Positions 41,165 to 48,668 of a stretch of 50,633 nt of DNA are shown here, piece after piece. A program made the translations under genes and the position numbers. The notes below the pieces were generated by a model. The model was given only the letters and a program-made list of their open reading frames with translations. It made no database searches and had not been told where the DNA came from. Origin of the DNA: Nitrospirota bacterium (GTDB taxonomy: Bacteria > Nitrospirota > Thermodesulfovibrionia > Thermodesulfovibrionales > JdFR-86); NCBI GenBank assembly GCA_037386965.1, contig JARRLN010000008.1:1-50633 (forward strand), given 5' to 3'. Position 1 is the stretch's first letter; every line of letters begins with the position of its first letter.

Positions 41165-41890
41165 CTAGCCTTTGCCGAAGGTGATGGGGGTAGCGGGCTT
41201 CTCCGCTCTGGCGTCCTCCGCCTGCTCCGGGCCGGGGCACGTGCCCGCCGCGCAGGAGCAGAGCTTCCCCCGGGCCTTCTGGAAGGCCTCTCTTCCTTCA
41301 CGGAAAGCCAGCAGGGCGATGAGGAGCGCCCCCAGGCTGTCCAGCCCCCCGATGCCCGTCAGCTCGTAGCCTCCGCTTGAAAGGAGGAGAATGACCGAGA
41401 GGTAAAGGCAGGTCCTCGTGCAGGCGGCATCCGCGACGATGGCCTCGCTCCGGAGGGCCAGGCCCACCCCCATCTTGTAGCGGATGAGAAGCCACATGGT
41501 GGCTATGGAGACCAGGGCCACCACGATGCCCCAGAAGGTGGTCACGGGGGCATGGCCCTCCACGAGGTTGACGACTGACGTTACGGCCAGCCCCGCCGCC
41601 AGCAGGTAGAAGGCCCCCCCGGTGATGCGGAGGGCCCGCGCCTCGAACCGGTCCGGGCTCTCCTGGCCGCCCCGGCGTATCCGCCGCACCATGTGCCAGA
41701 TGCCCACGCCGGAGATGACCTCCACGAAGGAGTCGAGGCCGAAGCCCATGAGCGCGAAGGTCTTGTCCTCGAGCCCGAAAAACAGGGAGACCAGGCCCTC
41801 GGCAAAATTGTACGAGACCGTCACCAGCGCCAGCGCGGCGGCCCAGCGATACAGGCGCTCCCTGTCCTCGGGAAAACGGATGGCGTTCAT
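41165..41890 (-). CDS. Cation-efflux-like membrane protein
   Basis: A 241-aa protein with five or six helices related to the membrane domain of cation diffusion facilitators: FAEGLVSLFFGLEDKTFALMGFGLDSFVEVISGVGIW carries the Asp of helix 2, and SEAIVADAACTRTCLYLSVILL that of helix 5, though His of the HxxxD motif is absent. The cytoplasmic C-terminal CDF domain is missing, and a Cys-rich tail (CSCAAGTCPGPE) follows. It may carry another metal or not transport at all. Its TAG stop adjoins the repeat cluster; the start has TACAAT 6 nt upstream. Confidence 0.78.
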   Translation of the reverse strand: MNAIRFPEDRERLYRWAAALALVTVSYNFAEGLVSLFFGLEDKTFALMGFGLDSFVEVISGVGIWHMVRRIRRGGQESPDRFEARALRITGGAFYLLAAGLAVTSVVNLVEGHAPVTTFWGIVVALVSIATMWLLIRYKMGVGLALRSEAIVADAACTRTCLYLSVILLLSSGGYELTGIGGLDSLGALLIALLAFREGREAFQKARGKLCSCAAGTCPGPEQAEDARAEKPATPITFGKG

Positions 41891-41896
41891 TTCCCT

Positions 41897-41902
41897 ATTG
41901 TA
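41897..41902 (-). promoter_or_regulatory. -10 TACAAT of the CDF-like gene, leaderless type
   Basis: TACAAT, 6 nt (AGGGAA), ATG at 41890. AGGG is too close to the start for a normal Shine-Dalgarno site. Confidence 0.5.
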
Positions 41903-42060
41903 CCAACCAAGGCAGGCCGAAGAAACAGCGCGAGTGCGCGCGCAGGAGGGCCGTTGACCAAAAGTGGTGAAATTGCCGAATTGTGCCCTAACACTGTGTC
42001 ATTTCCACCATATTGGGCCCTTTCCCGATACATTTCTCGCCATAACTCGTCTTTATTTCT

Positions 42061-42088
42061 TTGACAATTCTCCTGGCATTGATATTGT
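42061..42088 (+). promoter_or_regulatory. Promoter of the 3D-domain gene
   Basis: A perfect TTGACA (42061-42066), 16-nt spacer, TGA-TATTGT (extended -10, 42083-42088). The short leader has AGGTAAAGGG ahead of the ATG at 42104. The upstream part of this 213-nt gap shows no gene. Confidence 0.55.
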
Positions 42089-42103
42089 TAGGTAAAGGGT
42101 GCA

Positions 42104-42571
42104 ATGAACAGGCGGGCGGCCATACTGATTCTCTTGTTCGCGGGGTGGTTGTTGGGGTACATGCATCACTACCTGGCCACCAGAACGGAGATGAACGACC
42201 TCATGGTGCAGAACATGGCCATGCATGAGGAAATCACCAAGCTCCGGGCGAGCATCCCCGCGGCCATGAAGGTCAATGTGAAGGCCACGGCCTACAGCAA
42301 CGACCCCTACTCCATCGACGTGGCCAAATGGAGGGACGGCCTTACGGCCACGAACACCCAGGCGCGCCGGGGCATCGCGGCAGCCGACTGGCGCGTGTTT
42401 CCCCCGGGGACCCGTCTTTACATCCCCGGCTACGGAGAGGCCACCGTGGAGGACCGGGGCGGCGCCGTCAAGGGCTACCACGTGGACCTCTTCGTGGACT
42501 CATACAACGAGGCCATCCGCTGGGGCAACAAGGACATGGAAATCTACGTCCTGGAGATGGGCAAGGGATAG
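42104..42571 (+). CDS. Membrane-anchored 3D (Asp-box) domain protein
   Basis: A 155-aa protein with one N-terminal helix (AAILILLFAGWLLGYMHHYL) and a C-terminal 3D domain of the double-psi-barrel type: VKATAYSNDPY, GIAAADWRVFPPGTRLYIPGYGEATVEDRGG, YHVDLFVDSYNEAIRWG. These keep the Asp residues that correspond to the MltA-type lytic transglycosylase site. It probably cuts peptidoglycan near the inner membrane. It is followed by a strong terminator. Confidence 0.85.
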   Translation: MNRRAAILILLFAGWLLGYMHHYLATRTEMNDLMVQNMAMHEEITKLRASIPAAMKVNVKATAYSNDPYSIDVAKWRDGLTATNTQARRGIAAADWRVFPPGTRLYIPGYGEATVEDRGGAVKGYHVDLFVDSYNEAIRWGNKDMEIYVLEMGKG

Positions 42572-42599
42572 AGGGGTAGAAAACCTGACACGCCCCGAC

Positions 42600-42631
42600 G
42601 GGGAGCCACAGGGCTCCCCTTTCTTTTTCTT
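42600..42631 (+). terminator. Rho-independent terminator after the 3D-domain gene
   Basis: An 8-bp stem GGGGAGCC-ACAG-GGCTCCCC (42600-42619) followed by TTTCTTTTTCTT. Confidence 0.85.
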
Positions 42632-42794
42632 CCGGCCCGGACGCCCGGCCCGCGGTGACGAAGGCCTCCCGGGCGTGGAGCCGCCGCTTGTCCTTTCCCA
42701 AGGTTCTCTTCCGGGTTTCTCGACCCCCTCGGTTTAATCGACCCCGTTTCTTCAAAGGCTCCCCGGGGTCTCGAAAATCCTCCTTTCCCCGCTT

Positions 42795-42800
42795 TATAAT
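42795..42800 (+). promoter_or_regulatory. -10 TATAAT upstream of relA/spoT
   Basis: A perfect TATAAT 16 nt before the ATG at 42817. The leader of about 10 nt carries AGTGAGGG as Shine-Dalgarno site. No obvious -35. Confidence 0.48.
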
Positions 42801-42816
42801 AGAAGTGAGGGAAAAG

Positions 42817-44985
42817 ATGGGGAAAAAGCTCAACGGTAAGCCGGCTGTCCAGGAGGTCAGGAGCGTGGAGGACCTGTGCCGGAAGGTGCGCTCCTACAAC
42901 TCCGCGGCGGACACCGAGTTCATCAAGCGCGCCTACTGGTTCGCCAGCGAGGCCCACGGCCTTCAGAACAGGCAGGACGGCTCCCCCTACATGAAACATC
43001 CCCTGGAGGTGGCCTCCATCCTGGCCGACATGCGCATGGACGTGGCGACCATCGCCGCGGGTGTCCTGCACGACACCATCGAGGACACCTACATCCACAC
43101 GGAGGACATCCGCAAGCGCTTCGGCTACGACCTGGCCTTCCTCGTGGACGCCCTGACCAAGCTCTCCCGGATGGAGTACAAGTCCAAGGAGGTGGCCCAG
43201 GCCGAGAGCTTCAGGAAGATGCTCCTGTCCATGAGCGAGGACGTGCGGGTCATCCTCATCAAGTTTGCCGACCGCCTGCACAACATGCGCACCCTCAGGC
43301 ACCTGCCGGAGAACAAGCGCCACCGCATCGCCACCGAGACCCTGGAGATTTACGCCCCCCTGGCCAACCGCCTGGGGATGGGGCAGCTCCGCACGGAGTT
43401 CGAGGACCTGAGCTTCAGGTTCCTTCTGCCGAACCTCCATAACGAGCTTGTGCGCAAGGTGCGCAAGATGCGCGAGGAGCACGAGGGCTACATCAAGGCC
43501 CTGGCCGCCGCCATCGAGAAGCACCTCGCCGAGGAGGGCATCCCCGGTGCGGTGCAGGGAAGGGTGAAGCACTATTACGGCATCTACCAGAAGATGCAGC
43601 GGCAGGGCATCCCCTTCGAGCAGGTGCACGACGTGCTGGGGCTCCGCATCATCACCGACACCAAGGCCAACTGCTATGCCGTCCTGGGCCTGGTGCACGG
43701 CCTGTGGAAGCCCATCCCGGGGAAGTTCAAGGACTACATAGGCGTGCCCAAGTCCAACATGTACCGGTCCCTGCACACCACGGCCATCGCCCCCGGGGGC
43801 GAGCGCGTGGAGATCCAGATACGCACCGAGGAGATGCACCGGGTGGCCGAGGAGGGCATCGCCGCCCACTGGAAGTACAAGGAGAGGTCCACGAGCGAGC
43901 GGAAGGACGAGGATTACGTGGCCTGGCTGAGGGAGCTGGTGCAGGTGCAGAAGGAGGAGGGCTCCGACGACGCCCGGGCCTTCCTGGAGGCGGTCAAGAG
44001 CGAGGTCGTCCCGGACGTCATCTACGTCTTTACCCCCAAGGGGGACATCAAGGAGCTTCCCCTGGGCTCCACGCCCGTGGACTTCGCCTATGCCATCCAC
44101 ACCGAGGTGGGCCACAAGTGCGTGGGGGCCCGGGTAAACGGCCGGATGGTCCCCCTGAGGCACCAGCTGGCAAGCGGAAACACCGTGGACGTCATCACCT
44201 CCCAGACCCACAAGCCCAGCCGCGACTGGCTGAAATTCGTGGTCACCACCCGGGCCAAGAACCGCATCAAGCAGTGGTTCAAGACCGAGGAGCGCGCCCA
44301 GAGCATCGAGCTGGGCACCCGGCTCCTGGAGGACGAGCTCAAGAAGCACAACCTGCCCGGCGCCCTCATGAAGGACAACAAGGCTCTGGAGGAGGTGGCC
44401 CGGAGCTTCTCGCTCCGCTCGGTGGACGACCTTCTGGCCTCTCTGGGCTACGGAAAGGTCTCGGCCCACCAGGTGGTAAACCGCCTCCAGCCCGACCAGG
44501 CCGTGCAGGAGGGCCCCCGCATCACCCGGCAGAAGAAGGAGATAAAGGGCATCACCATCAAGGGGGTGGACGACGTCCTTTACCACACGGCCAAGTGCTG
44601 CTTCCCGGTGCCCGGGGACGACCTGCTGGGCTTCATCACCCGGGGCAAGGGGGTGGCCGTGCACCGCAGCGACTGCCCCAACCTGGAGCGGCTGGCCGTG
44701 GACGAGGCCCGCCTCATCGAGGTGGACTGGAAGCCCAACCCCGACGTCACCTCCTACGCCCGTGTCGTGGCCAACACGGTGGACAAGCCCGGCATCATCG
44801 CGGAGCTCTCCGCCGTGATGAGCGCGCAGAAGGTCAACATCTCCCACCTGGAGGCCACCACCAGCAGCCAGGACCGGAGGGCCCGCCTGGTCTTCGTCCT
44901 GGAGGTCAGGGACAAGCGGCAGCTCCTGCACATCCTCCGGCAGGTGGTGCAGATGGACGGGGTGCTGAACGTCCGCCGTTATTGA
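42817..44985 (+). CDS. rel: Bifunctional (p)ppGpp synthetase/hydrolase (RelA/SpoT)
   Basis: A 722-aa enzyme. The HD hydrolase domain is intact (KHPLEVA His61; GVLHDTIED His85, Asp86). The synthetase domain follows (about 210-330; FKDYIGVPKSNMYRSLHTT, KYKE). The TGS domain (about 385-445; VFTPKGDIKELPLGSTPVDFAYAIH), a conserved-Cys region (YHTAKCCFPVPGDDLLGFI), and the C-terminal ACT domain (about 645-720) complete it. It makes and breaks the alarmone (p)ppGpp in the stringent response. The start chosen is ATG 42817 with GAGGG; the upstream open frame looks non-coding. Confidence 0.96.
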   Translation: MGKKLNGKPAVQEVRSVEDLCRKVRSYNSAADTEFIKRAYWFASEAHGLQNRQDGSPYMKHPLEVASILADMRMDVATIAAGVLHDTIEDTYIHTEDIRKRFGYDLAFLVDALTKLSRMEYKSKEVAQAESFRKMLLSMSEDVRVILIKFADRLHNMRTLRHLPENKRHRIATETLEIYAPLANRLGMGQLRTEFEDLSFRFLLPNLHNELVRKVRKMREEHEGYIKALAAAIEKHLAEEGIPGAVQGRVKHYYGIYQKMQRQGIPFEQVHDVLGLRIITDTKANCYAVLGLVHGLWKPIPGKFKDYIGVPKSNMYRSLHTTAIAPGGERVEIQIRTEEMHRVAEEGIAAHWKYKERSTSERKDEDYVAWLRELVQVQKEEGSDDARAFLEAVKSEVVPDVIYVFTPKGDIKELPLGSTPVDFAYAIHTEVGHKCVGARVNGRMVPLRHQLASGNTVDVITSQTHKPSRDWLKFVVTTRAKNRIKQWFKTEERAQSIELGTRLLEDELKKHNLPGALMKDNKALEEVARSFSLRSVDDLLASLGYGKVSAHQVVNRLQPDQAVQEGPRITRQKKEIKGITIKGVDDVLYHTAKCCFPVPGDDLLGFITRGKGVAVHRSDCPNLERLAVDEARLIEVDWKPNPDVTSYARVVANTVDKPGIIAELSAVMSAQKVNISHLEATTSSQDRRARLVFVLEVRDKRQLLHILRQVVQMDGVLNVRRY

Positions 44986-45002
44986 AAACACCCGCAGGCT
45001 TC

Positions 45003-45011
45003 TGCTAATTT
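45003..45011 (+). promoter_or_regulatory. Possible extended -10 of hisG, leaderless type
   Basis: TGC-TAATTT, 5 nt, ATG at 45017. Weak hexamer, no Shine-Dalgarno site. Confidence 0.33.
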
Positions 45012-45016
45012 AAACG

Positions 45017-45892
45017 ATGGCCGACATTCTGAAGCTCGGACTCCCCAAGGGCTCTCTGCAGGAGAGCACGCTCAAGCTCTTCCGCAAGGCGGGCTACCAC
45101 ATCAACGTCTCCAGCCGCTCCTACTACCCGGCTTTCGACGACCCGCAGATACAGGGCATGCTCATCCGGGCCCAGGAGATGGCCGGCTACGTGGAGAAGG
45201 GCATCATCGACTGCGGCCTCACCGGCAAGGACTGGATCCTGGAGCAGGGGGCCAAGGTGCACGAGGTCACCGAGCTGAACTACGCAAAGGAGGGCCTCCG
45301 CCCGGTCCGCTGGGTGCTGGCCGTCCCCCATGACTCCAGGGTGCGGAAGGTCCAGGACCTGGAGGGCAAGCGCATCGCCACCGAGCTGGTGGGCTACACC
45401 AGGCGCTACTTGAAGAAACAGGGCGTAAACGCCGAGGTGGACTTCTCCTGGGGCGCCACCGAGGTCAAGCCCCCGCACCTGGCCGACGCCATCGTGGAGC
45501 TCACCGAGACGGGCAACTCCCTGAGGGCGAACAACCTGCGCGTCATCGAGACCCTGTTTGAGTCCACCACCCGCTTCATCGCCAACCGCAAGGCGTGGAA
45601 GGACCCCTGGAAAAGACGGAAGATGGAAAACATCGTCCTTCTGCTCCGGGGCGCCCTGGCGGCCGAGGAGAAGGTGGGACTCAAAATGAACGTCCGCGAG
45701 AAAGACCTGAAGAAGGTCACCAGCCTTCTGCCCTCGCTGCACTCCCCCACGGTCTCCACCCTCTCCACGCCGGGCTGGTACGACCTGGACGTCATCATCG
45801 ACGAGAAGGTCGTCCGCGACCTCATCCCCCGGCTCAAGGCGGCCGGGGCCACCGGCATCGTGGAGTACCAGCTCAACAAAGTCATCCCCTAG
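45017..45892 (+). CDS. hisG: ATP phosphoribosyltransferase, long form
   Basis: A 291-aa enzyme that starts histidine synthesis by joining PRPP to [19 protein letters not shown] begins the catalytic part, the [16 protein letters not shown] and [15 protein letters not shown] segments follow, and the PRPP site is in the [21 protein letters not shown] block. The C-terminal roughly 80 residues are the ACT-like regulatory domain ([27 protein letters not shown]), so it is the long, HisZ-independent, histidine-inhibited form. The TAG stop overlaps a hairpin by one base. Confidence 0.96.
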   Translation: MADILKLGLPKGSLQESTLKLFRKAGYHINVSSRSYYPAFDDPQIQGMLIRAQEMAGYVEKGIIDCGLTGKDWILEQGAKVHEVTELNYAKEGLRPVRWVLAVPHDSRVRKVQDLEGKRIATELVGYTRRYLKKQGVNAEVDFSWGATEVKPPHLADAIVELTETGNSLRANNLRVIETLFESTTRFIANRKAWKDPWKRRKMENIVLLLRGALAAEEKVGLKMNVREKDLKKVTSLLPSLHSPTVSTLSTPGWYDLDVIIDEKVVRDLIPRLKAAGATGIVEYQLNKVIP

Positions 45893-45911
45893 GCATCCAG
45901 ATGCCCTTTTC
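45892..45911 (+). terminator. Hairpin at the hisG stop
   Basis: GGCATC-CA-GATGCC (45892-45905) followed by CTTTTCTT. A second copy lies at 45981-45994 followed by TTTTTC. The CA centre links it to the palindrome family. Confidence 0.55.
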
Positions 45912-46048
45912 TTCCCCCTCTTTTCCGTTCTGCGTGATTGAAGGAGAACTGCCTTTCGACCCCACTTCCGCGGCCAGCCAGGCATCCAGATGCCTTTTTC
46001 TCTCCCCTTTTCTCCCTTTCCGCTTCACTGCGTGATTGAAGAAGAAGC
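45892..46048 (+). repeat. Direct duplication downstream of hisG
   Basis: AGGCATCCAGATGCC followed by a pyrimidine-rich tract and CTGCGTGATTGAAG occurs twice, about 89 nt apart (starting at 45891 and 45980). Between and around is T/C-rich sequence. No gene. Confidence 0.72.
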
Positions 46049-46072
46049 GCCCCTCGACCCTCCTCTTTCCTC

Positions 46073-46223
46073 CCTAGAGCAATCCAACTTAACCTGTGGC
46101 CGATTTAAGGGAGAGGTGCCTTCCATAGGCAGTTCCCCCAAAGGAGTCACTGCCAAGCCGCCTCAGGTCAAACGGCAACGACAAGGAGGCCTTCGGCTAC
46201 ATAATTTATTAAATTGCTCTAGG
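46073..46223. repeat. 151-bp element with 11-bp terminal inverted repeats (structured)
   Basis: Perfect ends CCTAGAGCAAT (46073-46083) and ATTGCTCTAGG (46213-46223). Inside, TTAACCTGTGGC can pair with GCCTCAGGTCAA (10 of 12), TGCCT-TCCAT-AGGCA forms a small hairpin, and GGCAGT pairs with ACTGCC around TCCCCCAAAGGA. It could be a MITE or a structured RNA. It makes up most of the 430-nt hisG-VanZ gap and has no convincing reading frame. Confidence 0.65.
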
Positions 46224-46307
46224 CTCCTTCCCTTCCCCTCCTTCTCTTGCGCTTTCCCGTCACTTGTCTCGTTGATATCTCCGTACCGGCCGCCCCTCGC
46301 CATGCTT

Positions 46308-46313
46308 TATACT
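46308..46313 (+). promoter_or_regulatory. -10 TATACT of the VanZ gene
   Basis: TATACT, 9 nt before the ATG at 46323. An in-frame ATG at 46314 directly abuts it and would lie upstream of the expected start of transcription. Confidence 0.45.
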
Positions 46314-46322
46314 ATGAGGATA

Positions 46323-47558
46323 ATGAGGCGGGTTTCTCTGGGTGGGTTTCTTCCTGTCGTGGCCATGGCCCTTTTCATCCTTTACGGGTCGCTCTTCCCG
46401 TTTTCGGGATGGAGCTGGCCCGGAGGCGGGGCCGTCCAGAGCGTGGAGGGGGGCTGGCCCCGGTATATCTCCAGAAGCGACGTGGTCACGAATTTTCTGC
46501 TCTATGTGCCCTTGGGTTTCCTGGCCGCCCGCGCCCTGAGGGGGCGGCTGGGGCTCTGGGCGTCGGCGGCGGGGGCGGTCCTCATGGGGGCGGCCCTGAG
46601 CGGGAGCCTGGAGCTTCTTCAGCTTTTCCTTCCGGGCCGGGTGACCTCGCTCCTGGACGTCATGTTAAACAGCGCGGGCACTCTGGCCGGGGCGCTTGTG
46701 GGCGTTCTGCTGGCCACGCGGTCGGCTTCGGGGGACAGTCTGGCCGCTTTCCTCGGCGCCCGCGATGATGACGGTCCCCTCCGGGGCGTGGGCCTCCTGG
46801 TGCTCGTCCTCTGGGCGGTCTCGGGGCTTTTCCCTCTGGTGCCTTCCTTCAGGGCGGCCAACCTGGCCCAGGGCGTACGGCCTCTCCTGGAGGCCCTGCG
46901 GGACCCCGGCAGGCTGGACGGGACGACGGCCCTCACCGAGGGGTTTTCGGTCCTGGGCGTGGGGGCGGTGGCGCTCACCTTGCAATGGTCCAGGGAAAGG
47001 GCCCTCTGGCTTCTCTCGGCGGCCGTGCTCCTGGTGCTTGCCCTGAAGGTGCCGGCGGTGCAGAGGATGCTCACCCTGGAGGCGGTCCTCGGGGCCGGGG
47101 TGGCCCTGGGCCTTTTCTGGATGGCGCGGGAGGCCCCCCGCGAGGTGCTTCTCTGGGCGGGCGTGACGGCGCTTACGGCGGGCTTCGTCCTTGAGGCCCT
47201 TGCACCGGGCCCGCGGGCACTGGCGGGAGGGTTCAACTGGGTCCCCTTCCGCGGGCAGTTCGGCAGCATCTTCGCCCTGAAGGACGTCATAGACGCCATG
47301 TGGCCCTTCATGGCGGTGGGCTACCTGGTGCTCACCCTGTACAGGGCCCGCTCTTCGGTCTATCTGCTGGCAGGCGGCGGGGCCGCCCTGCTTTTCGCCT
47401 TCTTCGTGGAATGGCTTCAGCGCTGGGTGCCGGGGCGCTATCCCGACCTGACCGACGCCCTCCTGGCCGGGGCCGGCTGGGTGCTGCCCTGGCTGCTTCT
47501 GCGTCTCCGCCTGGAGGAAAGAAAGGCAGCCAGCCTCAAAATCCCCCGGCAGCCCTAA
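46323..47558 (+). CDS. VanZ-family membrane protein with two VanZ-like halves
   Basis: A 411-aa membrane protein with about ten helices. The N-terminal half is a full VanZ domain (SDVVTNFLLYVPLGFLAARAL, then SLELLQLFLPGRVTSLLDVMLNSAGTLAGAL). The C-terminal half repeats the plan (KDVIDAMWPFMAVGYLVLTLY, FFVEWLQRWVPGRYPDLTDALLAGAGWVLPWL), so it is an internal duplication. VanZ proteins are linked to glycopeptide tolerance and polysaccharide handling, but their activity is unknown. The start is placed after the -10 hexamer; the in-frame ATGs at 46302 and 46314 are alternatives. Confidence 0.82.
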   Translation: MRRVSLGGFLPVVAMALFILYGSLFPFSGWSWPGGGAVQSVEGGWPRYISRSDVVTNFLLYVPLGFLAARALRGRLGLWASAAGAVLMGAALSGSLELLQLFLPGRVTSLLDVMLNSAGTLAGALVGVLLATRSASGDSLAAFLGARDDDGPLRGVGLLVLVLWAVSGLFPLVPSFRAANLAQGVRPLLEALRDPGRLDGTTALTEGFSVLGVGAVALTLQWSRERALWLLSAAVLLVLALKVPAVQRMLTLEAVLGAGVALGLFWMAREAPREVLLWAGVTALTAGFVLEALAPGPRALAGGFNWVPFRGQFGSIFALKDVIDAMWPFMAVGYLVLTLYRARSSVYLLAGGGAALLFAFFVEWLQRWVPGRYPDLTDALLAGAGWVLPWLLLRLRLEERKAASLKIPRQP

Positions 47559-47560
47559 GA

Positions 47561-47608
47561 GAGAGCCCACTGGTGGGCACTGGTGGGCACTGGCGGGCCG
47601 CTGGTGGC
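47561..47608. repeat. ACTGGT palindromes between VanZ and hisC
   Basis: GCCCAC-TG-GTGGGC (47565-47578) followed by overlapping GGGCACTGGTGGGC, GGGCACTGGCGGGCC and CCGCTGGTGGCGG variants. Another member of the ACTGGT-core family. Confidence 0.7.
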
Positions 47609-47616
47609 GGTGCGCA

Positions 47617-47625
47617 TGGTATAAT
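47617..47625 (+). promoter_or_regulatory. Extended -10 TGGTATAAT of hisCB
   Basis: Perfect TGN-TATAAT, 8 nt before the ATG at 47634; leader of about 2 nt, no Shine-Dalgarno site. Confidence 0.6.
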
Positions 47626-47633
47626 GCGTGTTT

Positions 47634-48668
47634 ATGAAAAGAAACATGGACATTACTCGCCTGGTTAGGCCTGCGGTGCGGCGCCTCAAGGCATACGAGG
47701 CCAGGGAGGTGCCGGCCAGGGTGAAGCTCGACGCCAACGAGAGCCCGTACGGGTTCGCCCTCCGCTCTCCCCTGCCGGCAACCAACCGCTACCCCGACCC
47801 CGAGGCCAGGGAGCTGAGGAAGCGGGCGGCCCGGGAGTTCGGCGTCCGGAGGGAGAATGTCCTGGTGGGAAACGGCTCGGACGAGCTTATCTATTATCTC
47901 GTTACCACCTTCGGCGGGCCCGTCCTCTATCCCACGCCCACCTTCGTCATGTACGGGGCCATCGCCCGGGCCCTGGGGGAGGAGACCGTGGAGGTGCCCC
48001 TTTCCGAGGACTTCGACCTGGACGAGACGGCCATGCGCAGGGCCGTGCGTGAGAGGAAGCCCCGGCTTTCCTTTCTCTCCACGCCCAACAACCCCACCGG
48101 CAACTGTTTTTCCGCCGGGCGGGTGCTCAGCCTCATCGAGCGGGCCCCGGGCATGGTGGTGGTGGACGAGGCCTACCAGCCCTTCTCGAGCGAGCGTGGT
48201 TTCCTGCCGCTTCTTCGCGACTACCCCAACCTCCTCATCCTGCGCACGTTGAGCAAGGTGGGCCTGGCGGCCCTGAGGGTGGGGTTTCTGGTGGGCTCGG
48301 CGGAGGCCCTGGAGCAGGTCAACAAGGTGCGGCTGCCTTTCAACCTGAGCGCCCCGTCCCAGGCCCTGGCGGTGGAGGCCCTGGGGGAGAAGCGCGCCAG
48401 GCGCGCGGCCGTTCGGAGCATCGTCAGGGAGAGGGGCCGCCTCATGCGGGAGCTCCGGAGGGTGCCCGGCGTGACGGCCTATCCCTCGGAGGCGAACTTC
48501 ATCCTCTTCCGCGTGCCGGGGGCCGGGCGGGTGCACAAGGGGCTTTTGAAAAGGGGGGTGCTCGTCAGGAACATGGAGGGCGCCCTGCCCGGGTGCCTGC
48601 GGGTGACGGTGGGGGCGCCGGAGGAAAACGGGGCCTTTCTGGACGCCCTCAAGGAGACGCTTCGATGA
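47634..48668 (+). CDS. hisC: Histidinol-phosphate aminotransferase
   Basis: A 344-aa fold-type I PLP enzyme that converts imidazole-acetol phosphate to histidinol phosphate. The N-terminal LDANESPYG motif, NRYPDPEAREL, VGNGSDELI, STPNNPTGN, VVVDEAY and the PLP lysine in RTLSKVGLAALRVG are all present. GTG 47628 and ATG 47646 are alternative starts. The stop overlaps the hisB start (ATGA). Confidence 0.95.
   Translation: MKRNMDITRLVRPAVRRLKAYEAREVPARVKLDANESPYGFALRSPLPATNRYPDPEARELRKRAAREFGVRRENVLVGNGSDELIYYLVTTFGGPVLYPTPTFVMYGAIARALGEETVEVPLSEDFDLDETAMRRAVRERKPRLSFLSTPNNPTGNCFSAGRVLSLIERAPGMVVVDEAYQPFSSERGFLPLLRDYPNLLILRTLSKVGLAALRVGFLVGSAEALEQVNKVRLPFNLSAPSQALAVEALGEKRARRAAVRSIVRERGRLMRELRRVPGVTAYPSEANFILFRVPGAGRVHKGLLKRGVLVRNMEGALPGCLRVTVGAPEENGAFLDALKETLR

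Noticed and set aside
42074-42090. Sigma54-like promoter before the 3D-domain gene (TGGCAT..TTGT)
   Set aside because: The -12 part lacks the GC doublet, while TTGACA with an extended -10 is present in the same place.
46073-46223. Known riboswitch, tmRNA, SRP RNA or integron attC
   Set aside because: From memory none of the conserved cores (cobalamin, TPP, SAM, c-di-GMP, glycine, fluoride) or attC core sites fits; kept as an unknown element.
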